A stretch of DNA of 64,000 nt from positions 1 through 64,000 of the forward strand of contig JAJRWX010000044.1 in assembly GCA_024276605.1 (NCBI GenBank), given 5' to 3'. The notes beneath the pieces were generated by a model. The model ran no database searches, was not told the origin of the DNA, and worked only from the letters and a program-made list of their open reading frames with translations. The DNA comes from Planctomycetota bacterium. Lineage in GTDB: Bacteria > Planctomycetota > Phycisphaerae > UBA1845. The first letter of the stretch is position 1; each line of letters begins with the position of its first letter. Below are positions 41,663 through 50,090 of this stretch, piece after piece. The position numbers were made by a program, and so were the translations under genes.

Positions 41663-42991
41663 ATGATATCTACGCAGCGCGATACTTTTGATCCACATGT
41701 TCAGGATCGCTTGTTGATTGTCGGTACGCAGTGGGCACCGTCGGGGTTGGTGGATCAGGTACGCAGTCGATTGAGCGATTGGTCCGTGTCGGTTTCTGAT
41801 ACTTATTTGAAGGGTATTGCGGATGTTGCCCGTCAACGCGTGCAGACGATGTTGGTTTACATAGACCCTTCACAGACGCGGTTGTCGCGTGCGATAGCCG
41901 GGTTGCGTGAGGCGGCGGGTGATGAGGCGAAGGTCGTGCTATGTTGCCGTGTACCGGAGGAACCGGCTGCTCGGCAGGCGATGGCTGGGGGCGCGGACGA
42001 TTATCTTATCTTTCCGTTTTTTGGACATGAACTGGAGCAGGCGTTGGGTATCGAATCGGATGGTTCGGAAGTGATGGACCATCTGACGAGCACGGCTGCG
42101 CCGCTGAGAAAATTGGCTGACTTACTGGCTACGATGTCGGATACGCCGAAGGCTATGCTCCATTGTGCGGCTGATGTCATCAAAGAGGCACTGGGTGCGA
42201 CCGGGGCGATGATCGTGGTGGATGGTGCCACGGCGACGGCTGGTGAAACGGTGACCAAGCCGGTATTGAGCGTGCCGCTGGGCCAGGGTGTTGATGAGGC
42301 AGGGCCGAATGGACAGATTGCGGTGAATGCCCGGCCTGAGGGTGCGTATACGCCCGGTGATATGGATGCGCTCACGCATTATGCGCGGATTATTCGTCAT
42401 GTCATCGCGGCAGCGTCACGACAGCGACACTGGCAGCGGTTAGCTGTGACGGATCAGTGTAGCGGTCTGGCGAATCGAAGATATTTATACGAGCGCTTGG
42501 ACGCGATTTTACTTGAGGCCCAGGCCGAGCGTTTTCCGGTGACGGTGTTGTTGTTCGATGTGGACGACTTCAAGAGCTATAACGACAAGTTCGGCCATCA
42601 TGCGGGTGATGCGATCATTCGCGCTATCGGCGATCTTTTTCGAGAGCATTCGCGCGAGCAGGATATTGTCACGCGATACGGCGGGGACGAATTCGCGGTG
42701 GTCTTTTGGGATGCCGAAGGTGCCCGCGAGCCTGGTTCGTCACAACTACATCATGCGCACGCGGTCTTAGATCGCTTCGTTGAATCGCTACGTAACGTGG
42801 ATATTCCCGAAGTCACGGAAAAAGGTGGTGGGAAGATTACTATTAGCGGTGGACTAGCGACGTACCCGTGGGACGGTAGCACGCGCGATGAGCTACTCAA
42901 AAAAGCGGATGATGCACTTCTTAAAGCTAAACGAGCCGGCAAGAACCGGGTGTTCGTGATTGGACAATCGGAAGACGATACGACGGTGTAG
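41663..42991 (+). CDS. Diguanylate cyclase with receiver-like and GAF-like sensor parts
   Basis: 442 residues; makes cyclic di-GMP. Layout: a receiver-like N-terminal part (about 18-128; LLIVGTQW...VLCCRVPEEPAARQAMAGGADDYLIFPF), a GAF-like part (about 145-250), then a GGDEF domain (about 262-440). The active site is intact: RYGGDEFAVVF near residue 340; the feedback I-site RxxD (REQD) is 5 residues ahead, so product inhibition is likely. NKFGHHAGD-type features read as NDKFGHHAGDAIIRAIG. It is transcribed with the upstream acidic protein. A spare sequence of AAAGGG precedes the ATG. Confidence 0.9.
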   Translation: MISTQRDTFDPHVQDRLLIVGTQWAPSGLVDQVRSRLSDWSVSVSDTYLKGIADVARQRVQTMLVYIDPSQTRLSRAIAGLREAAGDEAKVVLCCRVPEEPAARQAMAGGADDYLIFPFFGHELEQALGIESDGSEVMDHLTSTAAPLRKLADLLATMSDTPKAMLHCAADVIKEALGATGAMIVVDGATATAGETVTKPVLSVPLGQGVDEAGPNGQIAVNARPEGAYTPGDMDALTHYARIIRHVIAAASRQRHWQRLAVTDQCSGLANRRYLYERLDAILLEAQAERFPVTVLLFDVDDFKSYNDKFGHHAGDAIIRAIGDLFREHSREQDIVTRYGGDEFAVVFWDAEGAREPGSSQLHHAHAVLDRFVESLRNVDIPEVTEKGGGKITISGGLATYPWDGSTRDELLKKADDALLKAKRAGKNRVFVIGQSEDDTTV

Positions 42992-43036
42992 GTGAGATTC
43001 GTGACAATTCGATATAAGAGTTGGCCTATTCAAGAG

Positions 43037-43109
43037 GCCGCTTCCTGACGGGCGCGGTTCGGAAGTAAGAGACCGCTTCCTGACCCTGATTTGCATCGGG
43101 ATGGTTCGG
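43037..43109. repeat. CCGCTTCCTGACGGGCGCGG repeats
   Basis: Two copies, at 43037-43060 and (interrupted) 43071-43109, related to those at 40364-40421. Confidence 0.55.
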
Positions 43110-43146
43110 ATTTGGGTTGATCGTGACATTTCGACGTTACACATCT

Positions 43147-43225
43147 TAGAGCAAGCTCTATTTTTATGTAGTGGTCAAAACCCATTTTTTCCCGGGAGAT
43201 TTTCTCAGCAAGGCGATACACAAAA
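43147..43225. repeat. Dispersed repeat with palindrome TAGAGCAAGCTCTA
   Basis: The 14-base palindrome is at 43147-43160. The whole stretch is an imperfect inverse copy of 57545-57624 (shared blocks TGTATCG, AATCTC.CGG, TTTGACC.CTACATAAAAATAGAG). It lies 38-117 bases before the small membrane protein gene. Confidence 0.55.
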
Positions 43226-43263
43226 ACGTAGGATGCTAAAGGTATTTATGTAAGGAGCATGTG

Positions 43264-43533
43264 ATGAACAGACTAAGTGTTCGGGCGTTTGCCATGACGG
43301 CAGGGTTGCTATGGGGGGCGGCGCTATTTTTTATGACGTGGTGGGTGATCGCGTTGAATGAGAACGCCACGGTACTGAATTGGTTGAGCGCGTTTTATCG
43401 TGGGTATGATGTTTCACCGGTGGGTAGTTTGATCGGTCTCGCTTGGGCGCTGCCTGATGGTGCCATCTGCGGGGCATTTTTTGCCTGGCTATATAACCGG
43501 CTGATTCCAAAACTCCATCCACAACACACGTAA
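43264..43533 (+). CDS. Small holin-like membrane protein
   Basis: 89 residues with two transmembrane helices: MTAGLLWGAALFFMTWWVIAL and VGSLIGLAWALPDGAICGAFFAWLYN. GYDVSPVGSLIGLAWALPDGAICGAFFAWLYN is the pattern of a small family often labelled 'bacteriophage holin', although chromosomal members in Planctomycetes are not tied to phage. Role unknown. AAGGAG is 5 bases before ATG 43264. Confidence 0.7.
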   Translation: MNRLSVRAFAMTAGLLWGAALFFMTWWVIALNENATVLNWLSAFYRGYDVSPVGSLIGLAWALPDGAICGAFFAWLYNRLIPKLHPQHT

Positions 43534-43667
43534 GCGTACTACTATACTTACGGTTTTGTTTGCACATTCACGGACGTTACCGGCGATTGTGATGAGTTAC
43601 TTGATCGTCCGGTAATTCGATCTGCTCGAACAAGGTTCACTATCTAGAACATGTTGCGGCGCTCATC

Positions 43668-43768
43668 ATCAGAGCCGTTGGCGCGAGCCTACGGACATGT
43701 TCTGCGGGACATGTCCATGCCACGATGCGATCCACGTTGTCACCAGGCTGGCGCCAGGTGCTCTGATG
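43668..43768. mobile_element. AGAGCC-family paired palindromic element
   Basis: Left ATCAGAGCCGTTGGCGCGAGCC and right CACCAGGCTGGCGCCAGGTGCTCTGAT ends in inverse orientation; inner CATGTTCTGCGGGACATG palindrome. Confidence 0.7.
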
Positions 43769-43894
43769 ACAGCTCATCCGCAAAAGAGTAGGTATGCACT
43801 CTATGATTCGATGCCATTTGTTGTTATGGGCGTGGTCCGGAAAAAGGAGCCACTTCCTGATCCCGATGTGCATCGGAACTTTTCCCCGTGTTGT

Positions 43895-43976
43895 TCTTGA
43901 GACCGCCACGGGCAAAAAAAGCCTTGCCCATGCCACCCACGATGAACATGAAAAATAAGCTGCGACAAAGCATTAG
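43895..43976. mobile_element. TAGTGC-family MITE, right end only (copy E)
   Basis: GCCACGGGCAAAAAAAGCC then CCCATGCCACCC and the end AATAAGCTGCGACAAAGCATTAG match the right half of copies A and B. The left half is missing. Confidence 0.65.
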
Positions 43977-44002
43977 GTATCGGTCCTTCGGATAAGGGCG
44001 TA

Positions 44003-46453
44003 ATGGGCCGATCTATAGGCTATATGACACCACACACACCCTCACCATCCAAATTGACACCCGAAGTGCAGGAACGGTCACAGCGTGCCCCGTCACAGAC
44101 GGAAACCTTGCAGATGCAACCGTCACAAAGGGGTGGCTCGGGACAACTCGACAACCCATGTTCATCAGACATTCTTCACGGGCAAGCTGAGGCTTGCCCA
44201 TGCCACCCATCCGTGCATGTATGTTCGACAACTAGTACGGCGCAAACGGCTATCTTGTGGACGTTTGCGACAACTTTATTTGTTAGTGCGACGTTGCTTT
44301 TTTTGGTTCAGCCTATGGTGGGTAAGATGATCTTACCGCTGTTTGGCGGGACACCGGCGACGTGGAATACCTGCATGTTGTTCTTCCAAACGGTGCTGTT
44401 AGCCGGGTATGCTTATAGTCATGTCACGACGGCGCTATTGGGTATAAGGAATCAAGCTGTTGCGCATCTGGTGGTTATTTGTCTACCGTTGTTAGTCTTG
44501 CCGATTGTGATAAGCCATGCAGATGCGCCACCGGCTAATGTGCACCCGGTGGGTTGGTTGTTGCTAAAATTATTGATGGTGGTGGGTCTGCCCTTTTTTG
44601 TGGTGTCAACCACGGGGCCATTGCTGCAAAAGTGGTTTGCCGGTAGTGGGCATCCAGCGGCGAAAGACCCGTATTTTTTGTATGGGGCTAGTAATGCGGG
44701 GAGTCTGCTTGCGCTATTGGCTTATCCGCTCATGCTTGAACCGCTGATGGCACTGACAGCGCAGAGTCAGATGTGGCAGGGTGGTTATGGCGTGCTCCTG
44801 GTATTGATTGTGGTATGCGCTTGGTTGGTCATGCGACGACAGACAGTGATGGCCAATGGTAATGCAGGAGTGAGTCGTGAGAGGATCGCCGGTGAAACGG
44901 TGATCGTATGGCGCGAGCGGGTTTTTTGGATTTTTGCGGCGTTTGTGCCATCCAGTTTGATGCTTGGGGTGACGACGCATATCACGAGTAACTTAGCGCC
45001 GATACCGCTATTGTGGGTGCTCCCCCTGGCTTTGTATTTGTTGACTTTTGTGATTGTGTTTTCGCGTAAGCCGATCATCTCGCAGGCGCGGGCGGCGAGG
45101 TTGATGCCGTTTTTGTTGATTCCGTTGGTGGTGTTTACGTTTGTAGAATTTCCGAAGTTACAATGGATGACTATTGCGATTCATCTGGCTGCATTTTTTG
45201 TGGCTGCGTTGGTTTGTCACGGTCGATTAGCGGCGAGTCGACCGTCTGCTCGTCATTTGACGGAGTTTTATCTTTGGATGTCGTTTGGTGGCGTGTTGGG
45301 TGGCGTGTTTAATGCGTTGGTAACGCCGTCGATCTTTTCCGGCATTGTGGAATATCCCTTGGCGGTCATGTTTGCTTGTTTGTTGTTGCCCAAGTTGGCG
45401 GCTAGCGATCATGAGGGTAGATTCGACTTCAAGGATGTGACACAACCTTTGCTGTTGGTGGGGCTGGCTGTTGGATTAATATATGGCTTACGTAGTGCGA
45501 CGGAAACGCCTGTTTGGGCTGTCTGGTTTGTACTATTTGCCCCGTTGGCGATGGTGTGCTTTGCGTTCAAAGATAGGCCGGTTCGTTTTGCATTGGGGCT
45601 TGGGGTGTTTTTCGCGACGTTGGCTACGTATCGCTCGATGGAACAAGGCCAACCGATGGAGGCCTGTCGTAACTTTTTCGGTGTGAAGCGCGTGGTTGCG
45701 GAATCTGATGGTGGTATGCACAAGCTCATACATGGGACGACCAACCACGGGATGCAATTTACGGATGACGCGCGTCGGGGGGAACCTTTGGCGTATTTTC
45801 ATCGTCGTGGGCCTTTGGGGGATGTGTTTAACACGATCGCGCCGACGCAACCCAATACGCGGGTAGGCATTATTGGGTTAGGGGCTGGAGCGATTGCGGC
45901 TTATGCTCAGGCTGGGCAGGCTTTTCGGTTTTATGAGATCGACCCGGATGTGGAGCGTATTGCGCGTGACCCGAATTATTTTACTTATCTTTCGGATTGT
46001 AAGGGTGCGTGTGATGTGGTGTTGGGTGACGGTCGATTAATGATGGAGCACGAGGCGGATGATTCGTTTGATATGCTGATACTGGATGCGTTCAGTTCGG
46101 ATGCCATTCCGGCACATTTGTTGACGCGCGAAGCGCTGCAATTGTATTTGAAAAAACTTAAACCTTACGGTGTGATGGCATTTCATGTATCGAATCGGTA
46201 TCTAGATTTAATCCCTTTACTCGCACGTCTAGCCAATGATGCAAGCATGGTCGGTCTGAGTAAACAAGATGCGGTGGATGCGGCTGATCCTGACAATGTA
46301 GGTCGGTTGTCTGCGGAATATGTTGTGATGGCCCGCACGAAGGACAGGCTGGAGCCATTGATGGCCATGGGACGTTGGCGGTCTTTGCGCAGCGCTCGAA
46401 AGGTTAAGCTGTGGACGGATCAGCGGACGAGTATTCTTAGTCTGTTGCGCTGA
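44003..46453 (+). CDS. Multi-pass membrane protein fused to a spermidine-synthase-like domain
   Basis: 816 residues. About 12 transmembrane helices (e.g. FATTLFVSATLLFLVQPMVG, LMVVGLPFFVVSTTGPLL, VPSSLMLGVTTHITSNLAPI) precede a Rossmann domain like spermidine synthase (VGIIGLGAGAIAAYAQ, YEIDPDVERIA, VLGDGRLMM, LDAFSSDAIPAHLLT). This fused type is widespread in Planctomycetes; its reaction is not established, and the polyamine-site residues should be checked before naming one. The first roughly 85 residues are odd: they include translated repeat DNA (see 44177-44209). A downstream GTG near 44212 could be the true start, but I see no ribosome site there. Confidence 0.85.
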   Translation: MGRSIGYMTPHTPSPSKLTPEVQERSQRAPSQTETLQMQPSQRGGSGQLDNPCSSDILHGQAEACPCHPSVHVCSTTSTAQTAILWTFATTLFVSATLLFLVQPMVGKMILPLFGGTPATWNTCMLFFQTVLLAGYAYSHVTTALLGIRNQAVAHLVVICLPLLVLPIVISHADAPPANVHPVGWLLLKLLMVVGLPFFVVSTTGPLLQKWFAGSGHPAAKDPYFLYGASNAGSLLALLAYPLMLEPLMALTAQSQMWQGGYGVLLVLIVVCAWLVMRRQTVMANGNAGVSRERIAGETVIVWRERVFWIFAAFVPSSLMLGVTTHITSNLAPIPLLWVLPLALYLLTFVIVFSRKPIISQARAARLMPFLLIPLVVFTFVEFPKLQWMTIAIHLAAFFVAALVCHGRLAASRPSARHLTEFYLWMSFGGVLGGVFNALVTPSIFSGIVEYPLAVMFACLLLPKLAASDHEGRFDFKDVTQPLLLVGLAVGLIYGLRSATETPVWAVWFVLFAPLAMVCFAFKDRPVRFALGLGVFFATLATYRSMEQGQPMEACRNFFGVKRVVAESDGGMHKLIHGTTNHGMQFTDDARRGEPLAYFHRRGPLGDVFNTIAPTQPNTRVGIIGLGAGAIAAYAQAGQAFRFYEIDPDVERIARDPNYFTYLSDCKGACDVVLGDGRLMMEHEADDSFDMLILDAFSSDAIPAHLLTREALQLYLKKLKPYGVMAFHVSNRYLDLIPLLARLANDASMVGLSKQDAVDAADPDNVGRLSAEYVVMARTKDRLEPLMAMGRWRSLRSARKVKLWTDQRTSILSLLR
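44177..44209. repeat. GGGCAAGC/GCTTGCCC palindrome inside a coding region
   Basis: CACGGGCAAGC TGAG GCTTGCCCATGCCACCC, the common intergenic palindrome of this genome, here translated as HGQAEACPCHP in the N-terminal part of the membrane protein. Confidence 0.7.
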
Positions 46454-46509
46454 TCGACGCTTGGTATGTGGATATCTAGCGCGAAGGCTGGACATTGCCC
46501 GACGATGAC

Positions 46510-46709
46510 GGGTGGCCCATCTCGTTTCGAGGTGGGGGAGTCGATGATCGAAGTTTAATCAACTCGTAAAAAACGTCAGACATCGTCGACCGGAGATCGT
46601 CAGAAATCACGATTACCTGTTTCGTCATATCTGTGTAGGTGCGTGGGCATGGCACTGAGTGCGCATCATCGACTCCCCCAGGTCCAAAAAGAAGGACCTG
46701 GGTCACCCC
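46510..46709. mobile_element. Hairpin-ended element (GGTGGCCCA family)
   Basis: Left 46510-46548 (stem ATCTC GTTT CGAGGT) and right 46665-46709 (stem AGGTCC/GGACCT) are inverse over the conserved parts GGGTGGCCC and GGGGGAGTCGATGAT. The interior holds the family block reading, inverse, CAGTGCCATGCCCACGCACC...ATATGACGAA, shared with 20727-20790. Confidence 0.75.
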
Positions 46710-46759
46710 GTTCTTGATAACGAGATGGGCTACAGGGCCACAACGTATCATGCTGTAGT

Positions 46760-47569
46760 TCAAGCCACTTGGTGCAAATGAACGTCTCGTTGAGGGTAGG
46801 GGATGGTGATGTGTTCCGCGTCGAACTTTAATTTTACGGTTTCGGTCACATCACAGAGCACACCCCAGTAGTCTGACGTTTTAACCCACGGTCTTACCAC
46901 GAAATTGACGCTGTTATCCGCAAGTTCAGAGACGGCAATGGTCGGTGCAGGATCCTTCAGCACGCGTTCGTCTTGGGTAAGGATGCCTTCGAGAACCTCT
47001 TTGGCTTGTTTAATATCGTCGCCGTAACCGATCCCGAAAACCATATCAATCCGTCTTGTGTCGTTTGCGGAATAGTTCGTGATCGTTCCGCTGGTGATTG
47101 CGGCGTTAGGGACAATCACGCGTTTGTTGTCCGGTGTTTTCATAATAGTGGCGAAGACTTGGACCTCCTCCACGGTCCCACTCACACCGCCGGCTTCGAC
47201 GTAATCTCCCGCTTTGAAGGGGCGGAAGATAATGACCATGACACCGGAAGCGAAGTTGGCCAGCGAGCTTTGAAGTGCGAAGCCGATGGCTAATCCGGCT
47301 GCGCCCACGACAGCGACAAATGAAGTTGTGGGGACGCCGAGCTGTTGGATTGCGGAGATCACAACCAAAGTCATTAACAAAGCGAATGTCAGGTTGGTTG
47401 CGAATCCAATCAGCGTTGATTCGACTTTTGCCTTGTGCATGACCCGGCGTACCACGCCGGTGAGGATTCTAGCTACGATCCAACCCACGACGAGGGTAGC
47501 GAGTGACTTCAGTACAATGGGGCCGTATTGCGTTAGCCATAATTGAATTCGTTCAGCAATTTGTTCCAT
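46760..47569 (-). CDS. Small-conductance mechanosensitive channel (MscS family)
   Basis: About 269 residues. Three transmembrane helices: residues about 12-35 and 55-80, then the pore helix TM3 with the Gly/Ala pattern VGAAGLAIGFALQSSLANFASGVMVI. Then comes the beta domain FRPFKAGDYVEAGGVSGTVEEVQVFATIMKTPDNKRVIVPNAAI and the alpha/beta cytoplasmic cage. Opens under membrane tension to release solutes in hypo-osmotic shock. ATG 47569 was chosen: AAGGAGA is 8 bases upstream, and the frame's longer reading (to 47632) has no such site. Confidence 0.93.
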   Translation of the reverse strand: MEQIAERIQLWLTQYGPIVLKSLATLVVGWIVARILTGVVRRVMHKAKVESTLIGFATNLTFALLMTLVVISAIQQLGVPTTSFVAVVGAAGLAIGFALQSSLANFASGVMVIIFRPFKAGDYVEAGGVSGTVEEVQVFATIMKTPDNKRVIVPNAAITSGTITNYSANDTRRIDMVFGIGYGDDIKQAKEVLEGILTQDERVLKDPAPTIAVSELADNSVNFVVRPWVKTSDYWGVLCDVTETVKLKFDAEHITIPYPQRDVHLHQVA

Positions 47570-47782
47570 CGAATCTATCTCCTTGTGCGTTAGACCATTT
47601 CGGCGAACGACGCGCCGCGTTTTGGAATGCAAGTTATTGTATCATAAGGCTGATAGGGGCTTGAGGAAATAATCCCGGCTTGACGCATCTTGACTTGAGT
47701 CAATACCGATCGACACGGTGGATAAGCCGATAGCGTGATCGGTTATCGCTAGCGTCGGGTAAAACCGACCTACCTGGATTGG

Positions 47783-48514
47783 CTAGGTGTGGAGTTCATG
47801 CTTTTTTATTCTTCGGTGACGTGTGAGCCATAGGCCGCCACAGGTTCTTGTAATCCAATAGGCGGCGAGAAGCACGCCTCGGATGGTGCCACTTATTTTA
47901 CTGGGGCCGCGGGGCCTTTTTCGGTATGAGACGGGCAGTTCGCATATGCGAAGGCCTAATTCTACCGCGCGAATCTGCATTTCAATGGTCCAGCCGTATG
48001 CGCGGTCCTGCATGTTAATCACATCGAGTGAGGTGCGACGGATCGCACGAAACGGGCCGAGATCGCTATAAGCATAACGCCAACCAAGTTTGATGATGAC
48101 TGGAAACATGGCATTAGCGAATCGTTGGGGGAAGGTCATAGAGCCTGGCTGTCGCAAATGTGGCACACGGGTGCCGACGACGAAGTCATAGGTGTCATCG
48201 AGAATGGGTGCGCAAAGATCGGGCAGAAGCGTCGGGTCGTCGCTAAGATCAGCGTCGAGAAAAACCACGACCGTCATGTCATCTGCCAGCGCTCGCATAC
48301 CGGCGTAACAGGCAGCGCCATATCCACGCTGCGGTTCGTATACCCAAGTCGCGCCGGCTTGTTCAACGATTTGACGTGTGTCGTCGGTAGAACCATTGTC
48401 GCAGACGAGCACTTGCCCCGGATACATCTGTTGGAGCATGGGGAGCAGCTCACGAAGACTTTGGGCTTCGTTTAGCGAGGGAATGATAACCGCCATGGAA
48501 GTCAGATCAGGCAA
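47783..48514 (-). CDS. Glycosyltransferase family 2
   Basis: 243 residues. A GT-A fold: VIIPSLNEAQSLRELLP, CDNGSTDDTRQI, and the metal-binding DxD in VVFLDADLSDDP; YKR-type loop RYAYSDLGPFRAIRR. This is the dolichol-phosphate-mannose/UDP-glucose-like subgroup working on lipid or polysaccharide precursors at the inner face of the membrane. The C-terminus has a weakly hydrophobic part (GVLLAAYWITRTCGG). The start is TTG 48514 with GGAAC close upstream; ATG 48496 is the alternative. It follows the MBL gene with a 14-base gap. Confidence 0.88.
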   Translation of the reverse strand: MPDLTSMAVIIPSLNEAQSLRELLPMLQQMYPGQVLVCDNGSTDDTRQIVEQAGATWVYEPQRGYGAACYAGMRALADDMTVVVFLDADLSDDPTLLPDLCAPILDDTYDFVVGTRVPHLRQPGSMTFPQRFANAMFPVIIKLGWRYAYSDLGPFRAIRRTSLDVINMQDRAYGWTIEMQIRAVELGLRICELPVSYRKRPRGPSKISGTIRGVLLAAYWITRTCGGLWLTRHRRIKKHELHT

Positions 48515-48528
48515 CGCAGTTCCGAAAA

Positions 48529-49191
48529 TTAAATGCCGTGCAAAATGAAAGGATTCGTTCTACGTTCGTGACCAATCGTCGTATCAGGGCCGTGGCCTGA
48601 AATAACGCGGGTGTCGTCGGGTAGGGTCATAAGATTCGCATGGATGTTTCGCATCAGAGAATCCCCGTCGCTATGAGGGAAATCAACACGACCTACGCTA
48701 CCGGCAAAGAGTGCATCGCCTACGATAGCCGTCTCCAGCGCGGCGCAATAGAGTGTGCGCCCTCCGGGAGAGTGGCCTGATGTATCGAGAATTGTCCAGG
48801 AGGATTCGCCAAGGGTGAGTGTTTTGCCGGGGGGTAGGTCGAGCGGATCGGTAACATCGGTCTTAAAGCCGGCCCCCATCAAGCCGGAGAGGTTTTCCAT
48901 GGGGTCGGACAGGGCTTGCCACTCCTGCTTGGCCAGATAGACGGGTAGTGAATCGAACGCACTTCTCACCTCGTCAATACCTCCGATGTGATCTGCGTGA
49001 GCATGGGTAAGTACAATAGCTTGCGGTTTGAGATCATGCTCACGGATATGTTGAATCATCTGCGGCGCTTGCGGAGGTAGACCGGGATCAATCATCCAAC
49101 ACGGCCCACCGTCTTGAAAATAAATAATCAAGCCATTTTGGGCATAAACGGGATCATTGGTTACGTGAACGTGTAAAGAAGTTTTAGTCAT
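48529..49191 (-). CDS. Metallo-beta-lactamase-fold hydrolase (glyoxalase-II-like)
   Basis: 220 residues. The MBL zinc motif THAHADHIGG (HxHxDH) plus DTSGHSPGG, IVGDALFAGSVGRVDFP and ISGHGPDTTIGHE give the full set of ligands. The order matches glyoxalase-II-like thioester hydrolases, including the persulfide dioxygenase relatives; the substrate is not decided. It is the first gene of a pair with the glycosyltransferase. Confidence 0.88.
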   Translation of the reverse strand: MTKTSLHVHVTNDPVYAQNGLIIYFQDGGPCWMIDPGLPPQAPQMIQHIREHDLKPQAIVLTHAHADHIGGIDEVRSAFDSLPVYLAKQEWQALSDPMENLSGLMGAGFKTDVTDPLDLPPGKTLTLGESSWTILDTSGHSPGGRTLYCAALETAIVGDALFAGSVGRVDFPHSDGDSLMRNIHANLMTLPDDTRVISGHGPDTTIGHERRTNPFILHGI

Positions 49192-49575
49192 GGGGTTTCA
49201 TCGAAATTATCATAAGATCATCCAATACGGACACGTCCGCACTGTCATCAAAGCCGGGGAGTGTACCGGAGATCATCGCCCTACGGAACAGGAATGCGCT
49301 ACACATCGCATCTACGCATCGCAACTAGCGCTATTTACGACGATATTTGGGTACTCCACATCTTCGATTATAGCCGGTTTTATTGCCTGGGACCACCTCA
49401 TCATGAATAGTCAATAAACGCACAAGCCAGGCGCTGCTGCGTACTATTATTAGCCATCGTGGCTGACATTTGATCTACCACCATGGGAGCGCCTACAATT
49501 TGCGTTGCTCGGGTCGAAGTGTATTTCCTCTAACGCACTACACGTGTTAGAATGCCCGAGAGGGGAGAGATGAAC
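49192..49575. other. Intergenic, nothing recognised
   Basis: About 380 bases upstream of both a leftward and a rightward gene, so it must hold two promoters. A 75-codon frame (49190-49417) lacks support. No repeat of the families above is present. Confidence 0.35.
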
Positions 49576-49842
49576 ATGATTGATACGATTGATGCATTGC
49601 AACAGCACCAGTTAGTGATTCTGCGACGTTTGAGAAAAAGTCCTCTGACGGAGTTTGAACTTGCTCTAGAGATAGCTGCCCATTCGGGATATACACCGGA
49701 TCAGTGCGAAGAGAACATGGTGGCTTGGTTAACGGAGTTGCGCGACGAAGGTTTGATCTGGTCCGGCGCTCTCACCAACGAACACGGGCAAAGTATGCTC
49801 GCGGCTGCACTGACCAATCGTGGCAAGGAATTGGTCTGTTAG
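49576..49842 (+). CDS. Small winged-helix-like protein
   Basis: 88 residues. IDALQQHQLVILRRLRKSPLTEFELALEIAAHSGYTPDQCEENMVAWLTELRDEGLIWSG reads as a winged helix: three helices and a wing, with LTNRGKELV at the end as in MarR/PadR-like folds. No known family. GGGGAG is 8 bases before ATG 49576 (an ATG at 49570 is too close). A clear terminator follows at 49901. Confidence 0.65.
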   Translation: MIDTIDALQQHQLVILRRLRKSPLTEFELALEIAAHSGYTPDQCEENMVAWLTELRDEGLIWSGALTNEHGQSMLAAALTNRGKELVC

Positions 49843-49900
49843 TCTATGTGACCGTTTCCTGCAGCTACCGGCCATTCATTGAAATGAAAATCCCTCCATG

Positions 49901-49929
49901 GGGCGATGAGCTAATCATCGCCCTTTTTA
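49901..49929 (+). terminator. Rho-independent terminator
   Basis: GGGCGATGA GCTAA TCATCGCCC followed by TTTTTAT: 9-bp stem, 5-base loop. Confidence 0.85.
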
Positions 49930-50090
49930 TTGCGCTGACATGACTGTGACAATCATCTACAACAATCGACAGCTCATATCCATCAAATACTTGTAGGTTT
50001 GCATGGCACTAGGTAGTATGCCATCGGAGCGTCGCCGCTACAAGCACTTGCGTTCGGTGCATTAAGCTATCTAAATTCGGATAATCCGCC

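Noticed and set aside
49190-49417. 75-codon frame starting at the MBL gene's start
   Set aside because: No ribosome site, no motif, and it overlaps the promoter region of the MBL gene.
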